Shown piece by piece: positions 54,971 to 61,828 of a DNA stretch of 64,000 bases. The stretch is from Rhizobium grahamii CCGE 502 (lineage in GTDB: Bacteria; Pseudomonadota; Alphaproteobacteria; Rhizobiales; Rhizobiaceae). The notes below the pieces were generated by a model that did not search any database, had not been told where the DNA came from, and saw only the letters and a program-made list of their open reading frames with translations. The translations under genes and the position numbers were made by a program. The stretch is taken from positions 124,001 through 188,000 of the forward strand of contig NZ_AEYE02000005.1 in assembly GCF_000298315.2 (NCBI RefSeq), given 5' to 3'. Every line of letters begins with the position of its first letter. Within the stretch, counting starts at the first letter, position 1.

Positions 54971-56475
54971 ACGCAAGGGCACATCAGGTCTCGCGGGATC
55001 GCCAGACCGATCTTCTGGCCCGCGCAAGACGCGACGGGTTCGTTATCAGTGAAACATCGGCGGAGCGCCTGTCCTGCATCAAACTCAACACCAAGGGTTT
55101 GCTTGCGCGCGATCCGAAGGCGGCGGACAAGTGGTATCTCACGGACAAGGCTGCCGCCGAGCATCCGCCTGAGGCTGAGCCGGCTGGGTCGGCGGAGCGA
55201 ACCATTATCCGTCGTCGCATCGACAGCATCGACAGCGCAGATCGGCTGCGCGTTGTCGACCAGGCGGCGGTTGAGGCTCTCAAGCCATCGATCCGAGAGC
55301 ACGGTTTAAAGACGCCGATCACGGTGCAGGGCAAGCCCAGCGATGAGCGCGTGACGCTCTGTGCAGGAAAGCACCGCCTGGAGGCCATGCGCCAGCTCGG
55401 CGAGGAATTGATCGACTGCTTCCACGAGGATGTCGATGACCTCGATCGAGAGCTTTGGGAAATCGACGAAAATCTGATCCGGTCGGAGCTGACGCCCGCT
55501 GATCGGGCGTTGTTCGTCGCGCGACGCAAGGAAATCTACCTTCTGAAGCATCCCGAAACTGCTCATGGCGGCGATAGATCAAGTCGCCAAGTTGGCGACT
55601 TGCTTAGTGCTCGTCGGTTCAGTGCTGCGACAGCGGAAGCAACTGGGCAGAGCGAGCGCGCCATTCAGCGGGACGCATCTCGTGGAGAGCGTATCACGGA
55701 GATGGCTCTGCACCTCGTGCGTGGGACGCGGCTGAACAGCGGCGCTTTCCTCGATCGATTGAAGACCGTCGCGGAGGACAAGCAGGTTCTCTACGTCAAG
55801 GCAGCCCTCGACGACGAAAAACGCAAGGCTGCCGAGGTGAAGGAAAACCGGCGGGCGCTCTCTGAAGTCCGCCATGCTGTGCGACTGACCCACATGGCGC
55901 ATGTTACCGCAAACGGCGCGGCGACCGCCGGTCAGGTAGCCCACAAGTTCCCGATCATTTATGCGGACCCGCCATGGAAATTCGGCGTCCACTCGGAGGT
56001 GACGGGGCGCGAGAAGAGCCCAGAGAACCACTATCCGACCATGACGACGCACGAGATCTGCGCGCTTTGGGAACAGATCGGATCGCCGGCGAAGCAGGAC
56101 TCCGTTCTATTTCTCTGGGCAACAAACCCGATGCTGCCGGATGCGCTGAGCGTAATGGCTGCGTGGGGCTTCGCCTACGTGCATCACTGGATATGGGACA
56201 AGGAGGTTGCTGGCACCGGTTACTGGGGCCGTGACCGCCACGAGCTGCTGCTGATTGGGCGGCGCGGAAACCCTGCCGCGCCCTTGCCTGGTAGCCAACC
56301 GCAGACCGTCCATCGCGAGACGAAGGGGCGGCACAGCGCTAAGCCTGCCTTCTTTGCCGAAACGATCGAGCGTTTGTATCCGGATATGCCACGCCTCGAA
56401 ATGTTCTGCCGCGACCCGCGTCCGGGCTGGACGGCGTGGGGCTTCGAGGCCAAGGCGGAAGGCGAGGTGGCTTGA
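54967..56475 (+). CDS. ParB-like nuclease domain fused to MT-A70 adenine methyltransferase
   Basis: The 502-residue protein has a ParB/Srx-like N-terminal part (about residues 80-180, VEALKPSIREHGLKTPITVQ and LCAGKHRLEAMRQLGEEL), a middle helical part, and a C-terminal MT-A70 methyltransferase (about 325-490) with catalytic DPPW (FPIIYADPPWKFG near residue 336), LFLWATNPMLPDAL and GRRGNPAAPLPG. It probably makes N6-methyladenine in DNA; the ParB part may bind DNA or nick it. Overlaps the next gene by TGATG. Confidence 0.87.
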   Translation: MNARAHQVSRDRQTDLLARARRDGFVISETSAERLSCIKLNTKGLLARDPKAADKWYLTDKAAAEHPPEAEPAGSAERTIIRRRIDSIDSADRLRVVDQAAVEALKPSIREHGLKTPITVQGKPSDERVTLCAGKHRLEAMRQLGEELIDCFHEDVDDLDRELWEIDENLIRSELTPADRALFVARRKEIYLLKHPETAHGGDRSSRQVGDLLSARRFSAATAEATGQSERAIQRDASRGERITEMALHLVRGTRLNSGAFLDRLKTVAEDKQVLYVKAALDDEKRKAAEVKENRRALSEVRHAVRLTHMAHVTANGAATAGQVAHKFPIIYADPPWKFGVHSEVTGREKSPENHYPTMTTHEICALWEQIGSPAKQDSVLFLWATNPMLPDALSVMAAWGFAYVHHWIWDKEVAGTGYWGRDRHELLLIGRRGNPAAPLPGSQPQTVHRETKGRHSAKPAFFAETIERLYPDMPRLEMFCRDPRPGWTAWGFEAKAEGEVA

Positions 56476-57533
56476 TGTTCCCCGTCTCGTCTCTCCCATT
56501 CGTTGATCAAGCTATTTGGGCAGAATCTCCCGTAGCGATCGGCGTATCCGGAGGCAAAGACAGTCAGGCGGCAGCGCTGGCGACGTTCCAATATCTTGAC
56601 CAACTGGGGCATCAAGGTCCACGGGTTCTTGTTCACGCCGATCTTGGTGTTGTCGAGTGGAAGGATAGTCTGCGCGTTTGCGAGGAGCTTGCAGGCCATC
56701 TTGGTTGCGAGCTTTTGGTTGTCCGCCGCAAGGCCGGCGACTTAATGGATCGATGGGAAGCGCGATGGCGTTCCAGCGTCGATAGATACGCGGCCCTTGA
56801 AACGGTAACCCTAGTTCCATGCTGGTCAACTCCGCGAATGAGGTTCTGCACCTCGGAACTCAAGACTCATGTCATTCAGGCCGAGCTGAGGCGGCGATAC
56901 AAAGGCCAAACGGTCATCAATGTGACGGGGGTTCGCCGCGAGGAAAGCGCAGCGAGATCCAAATCGACCGTTGCTGACGAAGGCGCGGCCAATGACAGCT
57001 TCATCAACTGGCGGCCTATCGTGGATTGGACCGTGCGGGAAGTGTTTAGCGCGATCGACGCCAGTGGCCTCGCCCCACATCCTGCTTATCGCGAAGGTGG
57101 GATGAGCCGAGTTTCCTGCATGTTCTGCATTATGTCGAACATTGCGGATCTGATGGCTGCCGCTGCGCAGCCCGAGAGCCACGATCTCTATCGTCGGATG
57201 ATAGGGCTTGAATGCGACAGCAGCTTCGCGTTCCAAGGCTCCAGGTGGCTTGGCGATGTCGCACCGCAGCTGCTCACGTCAGATCTTCACGAGCGCCTCA
57301 TCGTAGCCAAATCGACAGCACTCTGGCGCACACAGGCAGAGGCTCGCATCACTGAAGGCATGCTGTATGTCAAGGGATGGCCCACCCGTATGCTTACGGA
57401 TGCAGAGGCGGACATCCTAGCCGGCGTCAGAGCAGAGATCGGCGCGCTCTTCGGCATTGAATGCGCTTTCCTCGATCGTGAGAGCATCCATGATCGCTAT
57501 GCGGAGCTGATGCGTCAGCGGGAGGCGGCATGA
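56475..57533 (+). CDS. PAPS-reductase-like phage protein
   Basis: The 352-residue protein has the PP-loop ATP pyrophosphatase motif SGGKDSQA (Ser25-Ser30) and the family sequences LVHADLGVVEWKDSL, CWSTPRMRFCTSELKTHVI and VTGVRREESAAR. A Cys pair follows (SRVSCMFCIMSN). Such proteins (3'-phosphoadenosine 5'-phosphosulfate reductase/DndC family) transfer or activate sulfur; in phages they may help modify DNA or make sulfur compounds. The frame is open upstream but ATG at 56475 gives coupled translation. Confidence 0.87.
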   Translation: MFPVSSLPFVDQAIWAESPVAIGVSGGKDSQAAALATFQYLDQLGHQGPRVLVHADLGVVEWKDSLRVCEELAGHLGCELLVVRRKAGDLMDRWEARWRSSVDRYAALETVTLVPCWSTPRMRFCTSELKTHVIQAELRRRYKGQTVINVTGVRREESAARSKSTVADEGAANDSFINWRPIVDWTVREVFSAIDASGLAPHPAYREGGMSRVSCMFCIMSNIADLMAAAAQPESHDLYRRMIGLECDSSFAFQGSRWLGDVAPQLLTSDLHERLIVAKSTALWRTQAEARITEGMLYVKGWPTRMLTDAEADILAGVRAEIGALFGIECAFLDRESIHDRYAELMRQREAA

Positions 57534-57826
57534 GCCAGTTCCTCCGACCAGAAATCGATGATTGCGAGAACGACGCAGAACGCGCGAACTGGCTTCTCAC
57601 GTCGCCGATCGACTGCCTTATCCGCGATGAGAACTTCATTCGAATGGTTCTTCGCGGGACTCATTTTCATGCCGGCCTTGCCTACCTCGAAGCTGAGCTT
57701 TCGCACCTACGCGAGCCACGGCGCGAGGACGGTTGGCCGGTTCAGATTCTTGCTATAGCGGCCGCACGGGGACGGCTGAAACGAATTGCGAGCGGTGCGA
57801 CGCTCAAATCGGAGGCAAATCCGTAA
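57530..57826 (+). CDS. small phage protein of unknown function
   Basis: The 98-residue protein (MSQFLRPEIDDCENDAERAN, then LLTSPIDCLIRDENFIRMVL) is mostly helical. It overlaps the PAPS-reductase-like gene by 4 bases. No domain recognised. Confidence 0.55.
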   Translation: MSQFLRPEIDDCENDAERANWLLTSPIDCLIRDENFIRMVLRGTHFHAGLAYLEAELSHLREPRREDGWPVQILAIAAARGRLKRIASGATLKSEANP

Positions 57827-57830
57827 AACC

Positions 57831-58070
57831 ATGGAATGGCAGCACGAGGCTTATCGGTCCGTTTTCTTCTGCGGCGGCGTGAAGATCGGCACAGTAAATC
57901 CACCTTGGAATGGCACAGGGCGCTGGCGCTGGCGCATTTGGGTGACGAGCACAACTCATCCGCAAGACGGACGTGCGGACACTCGCGAGCATGCCATGCG
58001 GCAGGTCGAGGGCCGTTTTAACGCTTTCCTCATGACGGCACGCCTGCGGTCGGAAGGCGGTGCGGTGTGA
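57831..58070 (+). CDS. small phage protein of unknown function
   Basis: The 79-residue protein has aromatic-rich strands (YRSVFFCGGVKIGTVNPPWN, then RWRWRIWVTSTTH). It starts 4 bases after the upstream gene and overlaps the initiator gene by 4 bases. No domain recognised. Confidence 0.55.
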   Translation: MEWQHEAYRSVFFCGGVKIGTVNPPWNGTGRWRWRIWVTSTTHPQDGRADTREHAMRQVEGRFNAFLMTARLRSEGGAV

Positions 58071-59242
58071 GCATCATGATCATGAGTCGGTTGTTCCGAA
58101 TGAACCTAGGTGGTTGCAACAGGAAGCTTCTGGCAGTGCGCCTGGCTGACTTCGCAGACGATGAGGGTCGCGGCATATATCCAGGCGTGAAGCGTCTCGC
58201 TGCCGAGACGGAACTGTCTGAGCGGACCATCCAGCGCATCCTCGCTGATTTCGTACAGGACGGCATCCTTGTTGTCGTGAAAGAGGCATCTGGTCGGCCC
58301 GGACAGGCTACCCGCTATGACTTCGATCTGGCTGCGCTGTTCGGATACACCCCTAAGGAGACGGGTGACATGGTGTCACCCGTTGAACAGGCCGGACGGG
58401 TGACAAACGAGCAGGAGACGGGTGACACCGACGACAGAGACGGGTGTCACGGTGTCACCCGAACCGTAATAGAACCACCATTAGAACCATCATCTGAGAG
58501 AGAGGGCGCGCGAGCTGGTTCGGAAGAAAGCGATACGGCCCTCGTCGAGGATCGTCGGAAGGTCGAAAAGGAGTTCAAGCTCTGGTATCGCAACTGGCCA
58601 ACATCCCTCAGCGACAGCGAGCCGGCGGCGCGCCGTGCTTGGGATGCCTTGACTGTCGACGAACGCGCAGTCTGCCTCCAGCGGACGCCTGCGTTCATCA
58701 ATGCCGTGAAGGCAATCAAGGGTAAGTTCACGTTCTCTAGCGTCTACCTGTCGTCCAGGGCTTGGGAAAAGCTCGACGATCCGAAATCAGACGTGGCGCT
58801 GCCTTCGGTCCACAATCCTTTCAGCAGGGCTTGGATGGCAGGACTGCTCGCCGAGCTGATGAAAGCACCCAATCAGAACATGCCGGTGCCCACGGCTTTC
58901 CAGAATCAACAACTGAAAGCTGGTGGCGAAGCGGCGGAGGCCGTCCGTCGGGATCGTCTGCGGAAATACGGATGGCCTCGGGTCAATACCATGTTCAGCC
59001 AAGCCTATGACCGCAAGGGCGTCACCGTACGGCCCGATCTCGCGGCGCTCTCTGAGGTGTTCCAGCGTGTCGACGCAAACACCCTGGAGCGGTGGAAGTG
59101 TGCCTTCGAGAGCCGCGGTTGGCCTTGGCTGCCGAACACCGGGCACGAGTGGTTCTTCTTCCCGGCGGGGGAGCCTGAAGAGGCTTTGAGCGATTTCAGC
59201 AACGCAATCACGAGGGAACGAGGCGATGACGATGGAGTTTAA
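58067..59242 (+). CDS. phage replication initiator (lambda O-like layout)
   Basis: The 391-residue protein has an N-terminal winged helix-turn-helix (about residues 8-85, ADDEGRGIYPGVKRLAAETE, LSERTIQRILADFVQDGIL), an acidic, Gly/Thr-rich linker (about 95-165) that holds iterons in its DNA, and a C-terminal domain (about 165-391). Phage initiators such as lambda O have this order. The start may be GTG at 58067, after GGAAGGCGG, or an ATG 3 or 5 codons later. No helicase gene is seen next to it, so host DnaB may be used. Confidence 0.75.
   Translation: MSIMIMSRLFRMNLGGCNRKLLAVRLADFADDEGRGIYPGVKRLAAETELSERTIQRILADFVQDGILVVVKEASGRPGQATRYDFDLAALFGYTPKETGDMVSPVEQAGRVTNEQETGDTDDRDGCHGVTRTVIEPPLEPSSEREGARAGSEESDTALVEDRRKVEKEFKLWYRNWPTSLSDSEPAARRAWDALTVDERAVCLQRTPAFINAVKAIKGKFTFSSVYLSSRAWEKLDDPKSDVALPSVHNPFSRAWMAGLLAELMKAPNQNMPVPTAFQNQQLKAGGEAAEAVRRDRLRKYGWPRVNTMFSQAYDRKGVTVRPDLAALSEVFQRVDANTLERWKCAFESRGWPWLPNTGHEWFFFPAGEPEEALSDFSNAITRERGDDDGV
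58361..58462. repeat. iteron array, predicted phage replication origin
   Basis: ACGGGTGACA occurs at 58361-58370, 58396-58405 and 58418-58427, with a variant ACGGGTGTCA at 58440-58449. Inverted copies TGTCACCCGT (58374-58383) and TGTCACCCGA (58453-58462) form two palindromes with 3-base centres at either end of the array. The last three direct copies start 22 bases apart, two helical turns. An A/T-richer stretch with a repeat, TAGAACCACCAT and TAGAACCATCAT, follows (58469-58493). Confidence 0.75.
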
Positions 59243-59888
59243 GCGCGGCGCATTCGATTTCGGCGGGAAGGTCTCCCTCAAAGGGATAGAGAAGCTCGAC
59301 AGAATCGCCGACGAACAGCGAATCATGATCAGCAATCTGGCTATGGCGAGCCGCCGAATCATTGCTGACTATCCCGAAATCTGTGCCTGGTATTGCTTAT
59401 CCGTCAGAACCGGGAGCGAGTTTACGGTGGAAAAGTTCCTGTATGAGGAAAATGTTGAGGCCTTGGTGCCGACGTTTCTGACGGCTCCAAAGTACACGAG
59501 GGGCCGTATGGTTCAGCCTCACAAGAGGCCGGTGATGCCGGGTTATGTGCTGGTTCAATGCGCTGCTAGCGCTCATGCGTTCATCGCCTTGATGAGGGTA
59601 AAGCATGTCATGGGCATCATCGGTGGCGCTGAGAAGCCGTTCAAAATCCCGTTGAAACACATCGAAAAATTCAGAGCGCGTGCGAAAGGCGGCGAATATA
59701 ACTATCGCCAAATAAACGTCGACTATCACCTCGGAGAACCGGTTAAGGTAACGGACGGACCGTTCGCGTCTTTCAGTGCCGAGGTGGTCGCCGTCGATGG
59801 CGAAAAGCATCGCGTGACAGTCGAGGTGGAGATCTTCGGTCGGAAGACGCCGCTCGAATTAGATGTTGCGCAGGTCGAGAAAGTGTGA
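59226..59888 (+). CDS. NusG-like transcription elongation factor of the phage
   Basis: The 220-residue protein has an N-terminal NGN domain (about residues 55-150, ICAWYCLSVRTGSEFTVEKF and RPVMPGYVLVQC) and a C-terminal KOW domain (about 170-220, VKVTDGPFASFSAEVVAVDG and IFGRKTPLELDVAQVEKV). It is a NusG paralogue; in a phage, such a protein may act as antiterminator on phage transcripts. The start overlaps the initiator gene by 17 bases. Confidence 0.88.
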   Translation: MTMEFKRGAFDFGGKVSLKGIEKLDRIADEQRIMISNLAMASRRIIADYPEICAWYCLSVRTGSEFTVEKFLYEENVEALVPTFLTAPKYTRGRMVQPHKRPVMPGYVLVQCAASAHAFIALMRVKHVMGIIGGAEKPFKIPLKHIEKFRARAKGGEYNYRQINVDYHLGEPVKVTDGPFASFSAEVVAVDGEKHRVTVEVEIFGRKTPLELDVAQVEKV

Positions 59889-59929
59889 GTAGAAATCGTC
59901 TCACGGACAAGCTGATGATCCTGCAGTGA

Positions 59930-60080
59930 GCCTCTGAGAACACACGAGAGTGTGGGGCAATAGCCCGAGGTTGGTACACCGGTCAGCCCCCGCCCTGAAA
60001 GCCAAGATACGGCGATAGATTCAGGGTCAGTGCGACAGCTATGAGATGATGACAGGCGGCCTTGGGGTCGCCTTTGTTGT
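59930..60080 (+). ncRNA. structured RNA candidate after the NusG-like gene
   Basis: The 248 bases between the NusG-like gene and the next gene hold no clear gene but several hairpins: CACAC-GAGA-GTGTG (59941-59954), GGGC-AATA-GCCC (59955-59966), CCCTGAA/TTCAGGG (59993-60026), and the terminator at 60054. The chain of hairpins ends in a terminator, which fits a small RNA, a processed leader or an antitermination site. Not recognised as a known RNA family. Confidence 0.4.
60054..60078 (+). terminator. terminator 1 of a near-identical pair
   Basis: AGGCGGCC and GGTCGCCT pair around TTGG with one G-T pair, followed by TTGTTGTTT. It is nearly identical to the terminator at 60371, and the similarity continues for about 20 bases downstream. 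Confidence 0.7.
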
Positions 60081-60136
60081 TTAATGGTTATGAGCTGTCG
60101 TGCTGGGCTCATGAAATCCTAGATCAGGAGATCGCA

Positions 60137-60361
60137 ATGGGTATCCGTTGCAAGATGACGTTGGAGAACGTTTACGCGAATGCTTGGGGTGGCTCGAAGG
60201 CAATCTTCCGCTGCACCTATGACAAGGCCATCGCTGAGGATCTGTCGTTCTCGAAAGCGACGCCAAGCGGTTTTGCCGAGTACAACATCGACAATCCTGC
60301 GGCTGCTGAGCAGCTCGTCATCGGAAAGCAATACTATGTCGACTTCACTCCGGTGGAGTAG
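60137..60361 (+). CDS. small phage protein of unknown function
   Basis: The 74-residue protein (MGIRCKMTLENVYANAWGGS, then FSKATPSGFAEYNIDNPAAA) follows CAGGAGATC. It lies between two near-identical terminators, so it forms its own unit or is read through by antitermination. A 10-codon frame (ATG at 60090, stop at 60122) precedes it. No domain recognised. Confidence 0.65.
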   Translation: MGIRCKMTLENVYANAWGGSKAIFRCTYDKAIAEDLSFSKATPSGFAEYNIDNPAAAEQLVIGKQYYVDFTPVE

Positions 60362-60370
60362 TTAGCGTAT

Positions 60371-60397
60371 AGGCGGCCTTCGGGTCGCCTTTTCTGT
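60371..60397 (+). terminator. terminator 2 of a near-identical pair
   Basis: AGGCGGCC and GGTCGCCT pair around TTCG with one G-T pair, followed by TTTTCTGTTT. It ends the upstream 74-codon gene and lies 10 bases before the HNH gene. Confidence 0.75.
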
Positions 60398-60406
60398 TTA
60401 AAGGGT

Positions 60407-60790
60407 ATGGGCAAGCTCACATCCCTGAAGCCTCGGCTCAAGACCCTCGGCTCTCGGCTCACTCCGATCTCTCCATCGACACGTCAGGAAGCGGAAGCGC
60501 AGCGCAGTCGTGAGCGTGACCAGAGCCAGCCATGGCGAGCCTGGTACAAGAGTAACCGATGGCGGAAGCTGCGAGAGGAAGTGCTGAGGCGTGACCTCTA
60601 CACCTGCAAGCAAACGGGTGTTCTCTGCATCGGTAAGCATCCAGCCGATAACAGTCCAGTGGTTGACCATAAGATCCCGCATCGCGGTGACGAGCGGTTG
60701 TTCTGGGATGTGAACAACCTGCAGACAGTGAGCAAAGCCTACCACGACAGCGAGAAGCAGAAGCAGGAGCGGGCTCGGCCCGGCTGGTGA
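60407..60790 (+). CDS. HNH endonuclease near the terminase genes
   Basis: The 127-residue protein has WYKSNRWRKLREEVLRRDLYTC, a Cys for zinc, VVDHKIPHRGDERLFWDVNNLQ with the HNH His and Asn, and a basic C-terminus. HNH proteins next to terminase and portal genes are needed for packaging in HK97-like phages, where they cut cos sites with the large terminase. No strong ribosome site (AAAGGGT lies 1 base before the ATG). Confidence 0.87.
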   Translation: MGKLTSLKPRLKTLGSRLTPISPSTRQEAEAQRSRERDQSQPWRAWYKSNRWRKLREEVLRRDLYTCKQTGVLCIGKHPADNSPVVDHKIPHRGDERLFWDVNNLQTVSKAYHDSEKQKQERARPGW

Positions 60791-60791
60791 T

Positions 60792-60989
60792 ATGGCCAAG
60801 GATGCAAGCGAGATCATTGTCGACGGCAGCGAACTGCTGCGCACACTGAGGATCGGTGTTCGCTTGCCCAAAGGCTTTGCCCTGCGGATGTGGATGGCGA
60901 CCAAGCTGTTCGAGCTAGCAGGGATCGTGAGCGGCATGACCGTGGTCGTCGAGGTCGATGACAGCAACACCGATGAGGCAGGAGCCTGA
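60792..60989 (+). CDS. small phage protein of unknown function
   Basis: The 65-residue protein (MAKDASEIIVDGSELLRTLR, then IGVRLPKGFALRMWMATKLF) starts 1 base after the HNH gene. No domain recognised. Confidence 0.55.
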   Translation: MAKDASEIIVDGSELLRTLRIGVRLPKGFALRMWMATKLFELAGIVSGMTVVVEVDDSNTDEAGA

Positions 60990-60991
60990 CG

Positions 60992-61246
60992 ATGCAGATA
61001 GCAATGATCGAAGGCGCAACGCGTATCATCGGTAAGAGCCAAGGCTACCTTGGTCTGCCTTTGCTGGACGAGGTGATCCACTGCACTGTCGGAGGCGAAG
61101 GAACGCCAGCGATGGTCACGGCTTGGTCACCCACACCTGAAGAGCTTGCTCGCCTCAATGCAGGTGCATCTGTGCACCTTCGTGTCCTCGGCACCATGCA
61201 CCCACCGGTCATGGTCGATGTGGGTGAACCGCCGATCGAGGCCTGA
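60992..61246 (+). CDS. small phage protein of unknown function
   Basis: The 84-residue protein (MQIAMIEGATRIIGKSQGYL, then LPLLDEVIHCTVGGEGTPAM) is strand-rich with two His near the end. No domain recognised. It starts 2 bases after its upstream neighbour. Confidence 0.6.
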   Translation: MQIAMIEGATRIIGKSQGYLGLPLLDEVIHCTVGGEGTPAMVTAWSPTPEELARLNAGASVHLRVLGTMHPPVMVDVGEPPIEA

Positions 61247-61327
61247 CCCCTCAGGGGGGTGGGTCGAAAGTCTGGAGGACCCCCTCGGCCCGGACCCGCG
61301 CCCCTCTCATTTAGAGATTTTTTTCGG
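61245..61327. other. possible cos site before the small terminase gene
   Basis: The gap between the last small gene and the terminase holds GC-rich repeats: GACCCCTCAGGGGGGTGGGTC as an imperfect palindrome at 61245-61265, split here as GACCC...GGGTC, and GGACCCCC with CGGACCCGCG at 61277-61299. In phages with an HNH, small and large terminase order, cos sites are often in this place. No cos consensus is known for this phage, so this is a guess from position. Confidence 0.25.
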
Positions 61328-61828
61328 ATGAACGAGAATTTTGACCTCTTCGGTCACTCGATCCCAGAGTGGAAAGGGAAGCGAGGTAGACCCCCATACG
61401 AGCCGTCCGACAAAGACCGCAACAAAATCAAACTGTTGCTGGCGCTCGGATGGTCGATTGAGCGAATGGCGAACGGCATCGGTATCTCGCCAGCCACTTT
61501 GAAGAGGTATTTTAGAGCCGAGTTGAAAGAGCGCGGGGCTATGCGAGACAGGCTCGATGCAAGGCGCTTCGAGATCGCGATGGAGCAGGCCAACGCTGGC
61601 AACGTCGCTGCCCTCAAGGAGTTGGGCAAGATGCTCGATAGCAACGACCGCATGGGAATGGATCAGCGGCTACGCGACGCCCAGGAGAAGAGGCGAGGTG
61701 ACGCCGCAAAGGAAGAGACCACGCCCCAAGGCAAGAAGGAAGCGGCAAAGGCTGCAGCGAAGACAGCCGGAGCAGACAGCGATTGGGGCAGTGATCTCCT
61801 TCCGGGAATCCAAGGGAAACCGAACTGA
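61328..61828 (+). CDS. terminase small subunit
   Basis: The 166-residue protein has an N-terminal helix-turn-helix (about residues 25-60, KIKLLLALGWSIERMANGIG, SPATLKRYFRAEL), a helical middle and a charged Ala/Lys-rich tail (KKEAAKAAAKTAG). This pattern, just before the large terminase, fits a DNA-binding small terminase that picks the packaging site. The start at 61328 (MNENFDLFGHS) lacks a clear ribosome site. It overlaps the large subunit by 1 base. Confidence 0.8.
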   Translation: MNENFDLFGHSIPEWKGKRGRPPYEPSDKDRNKIKLLLALGWSIERMANGIGISPATLKRYFRAELKERGAMRDRLDARRFEIAMEQANAGNVAALKELGKMLDSNDRMGMDQRLRDAQEKRRGDAAKEETTPQGKKEAAKAAAKTAGADSDWGSDLLPGIQGKPN

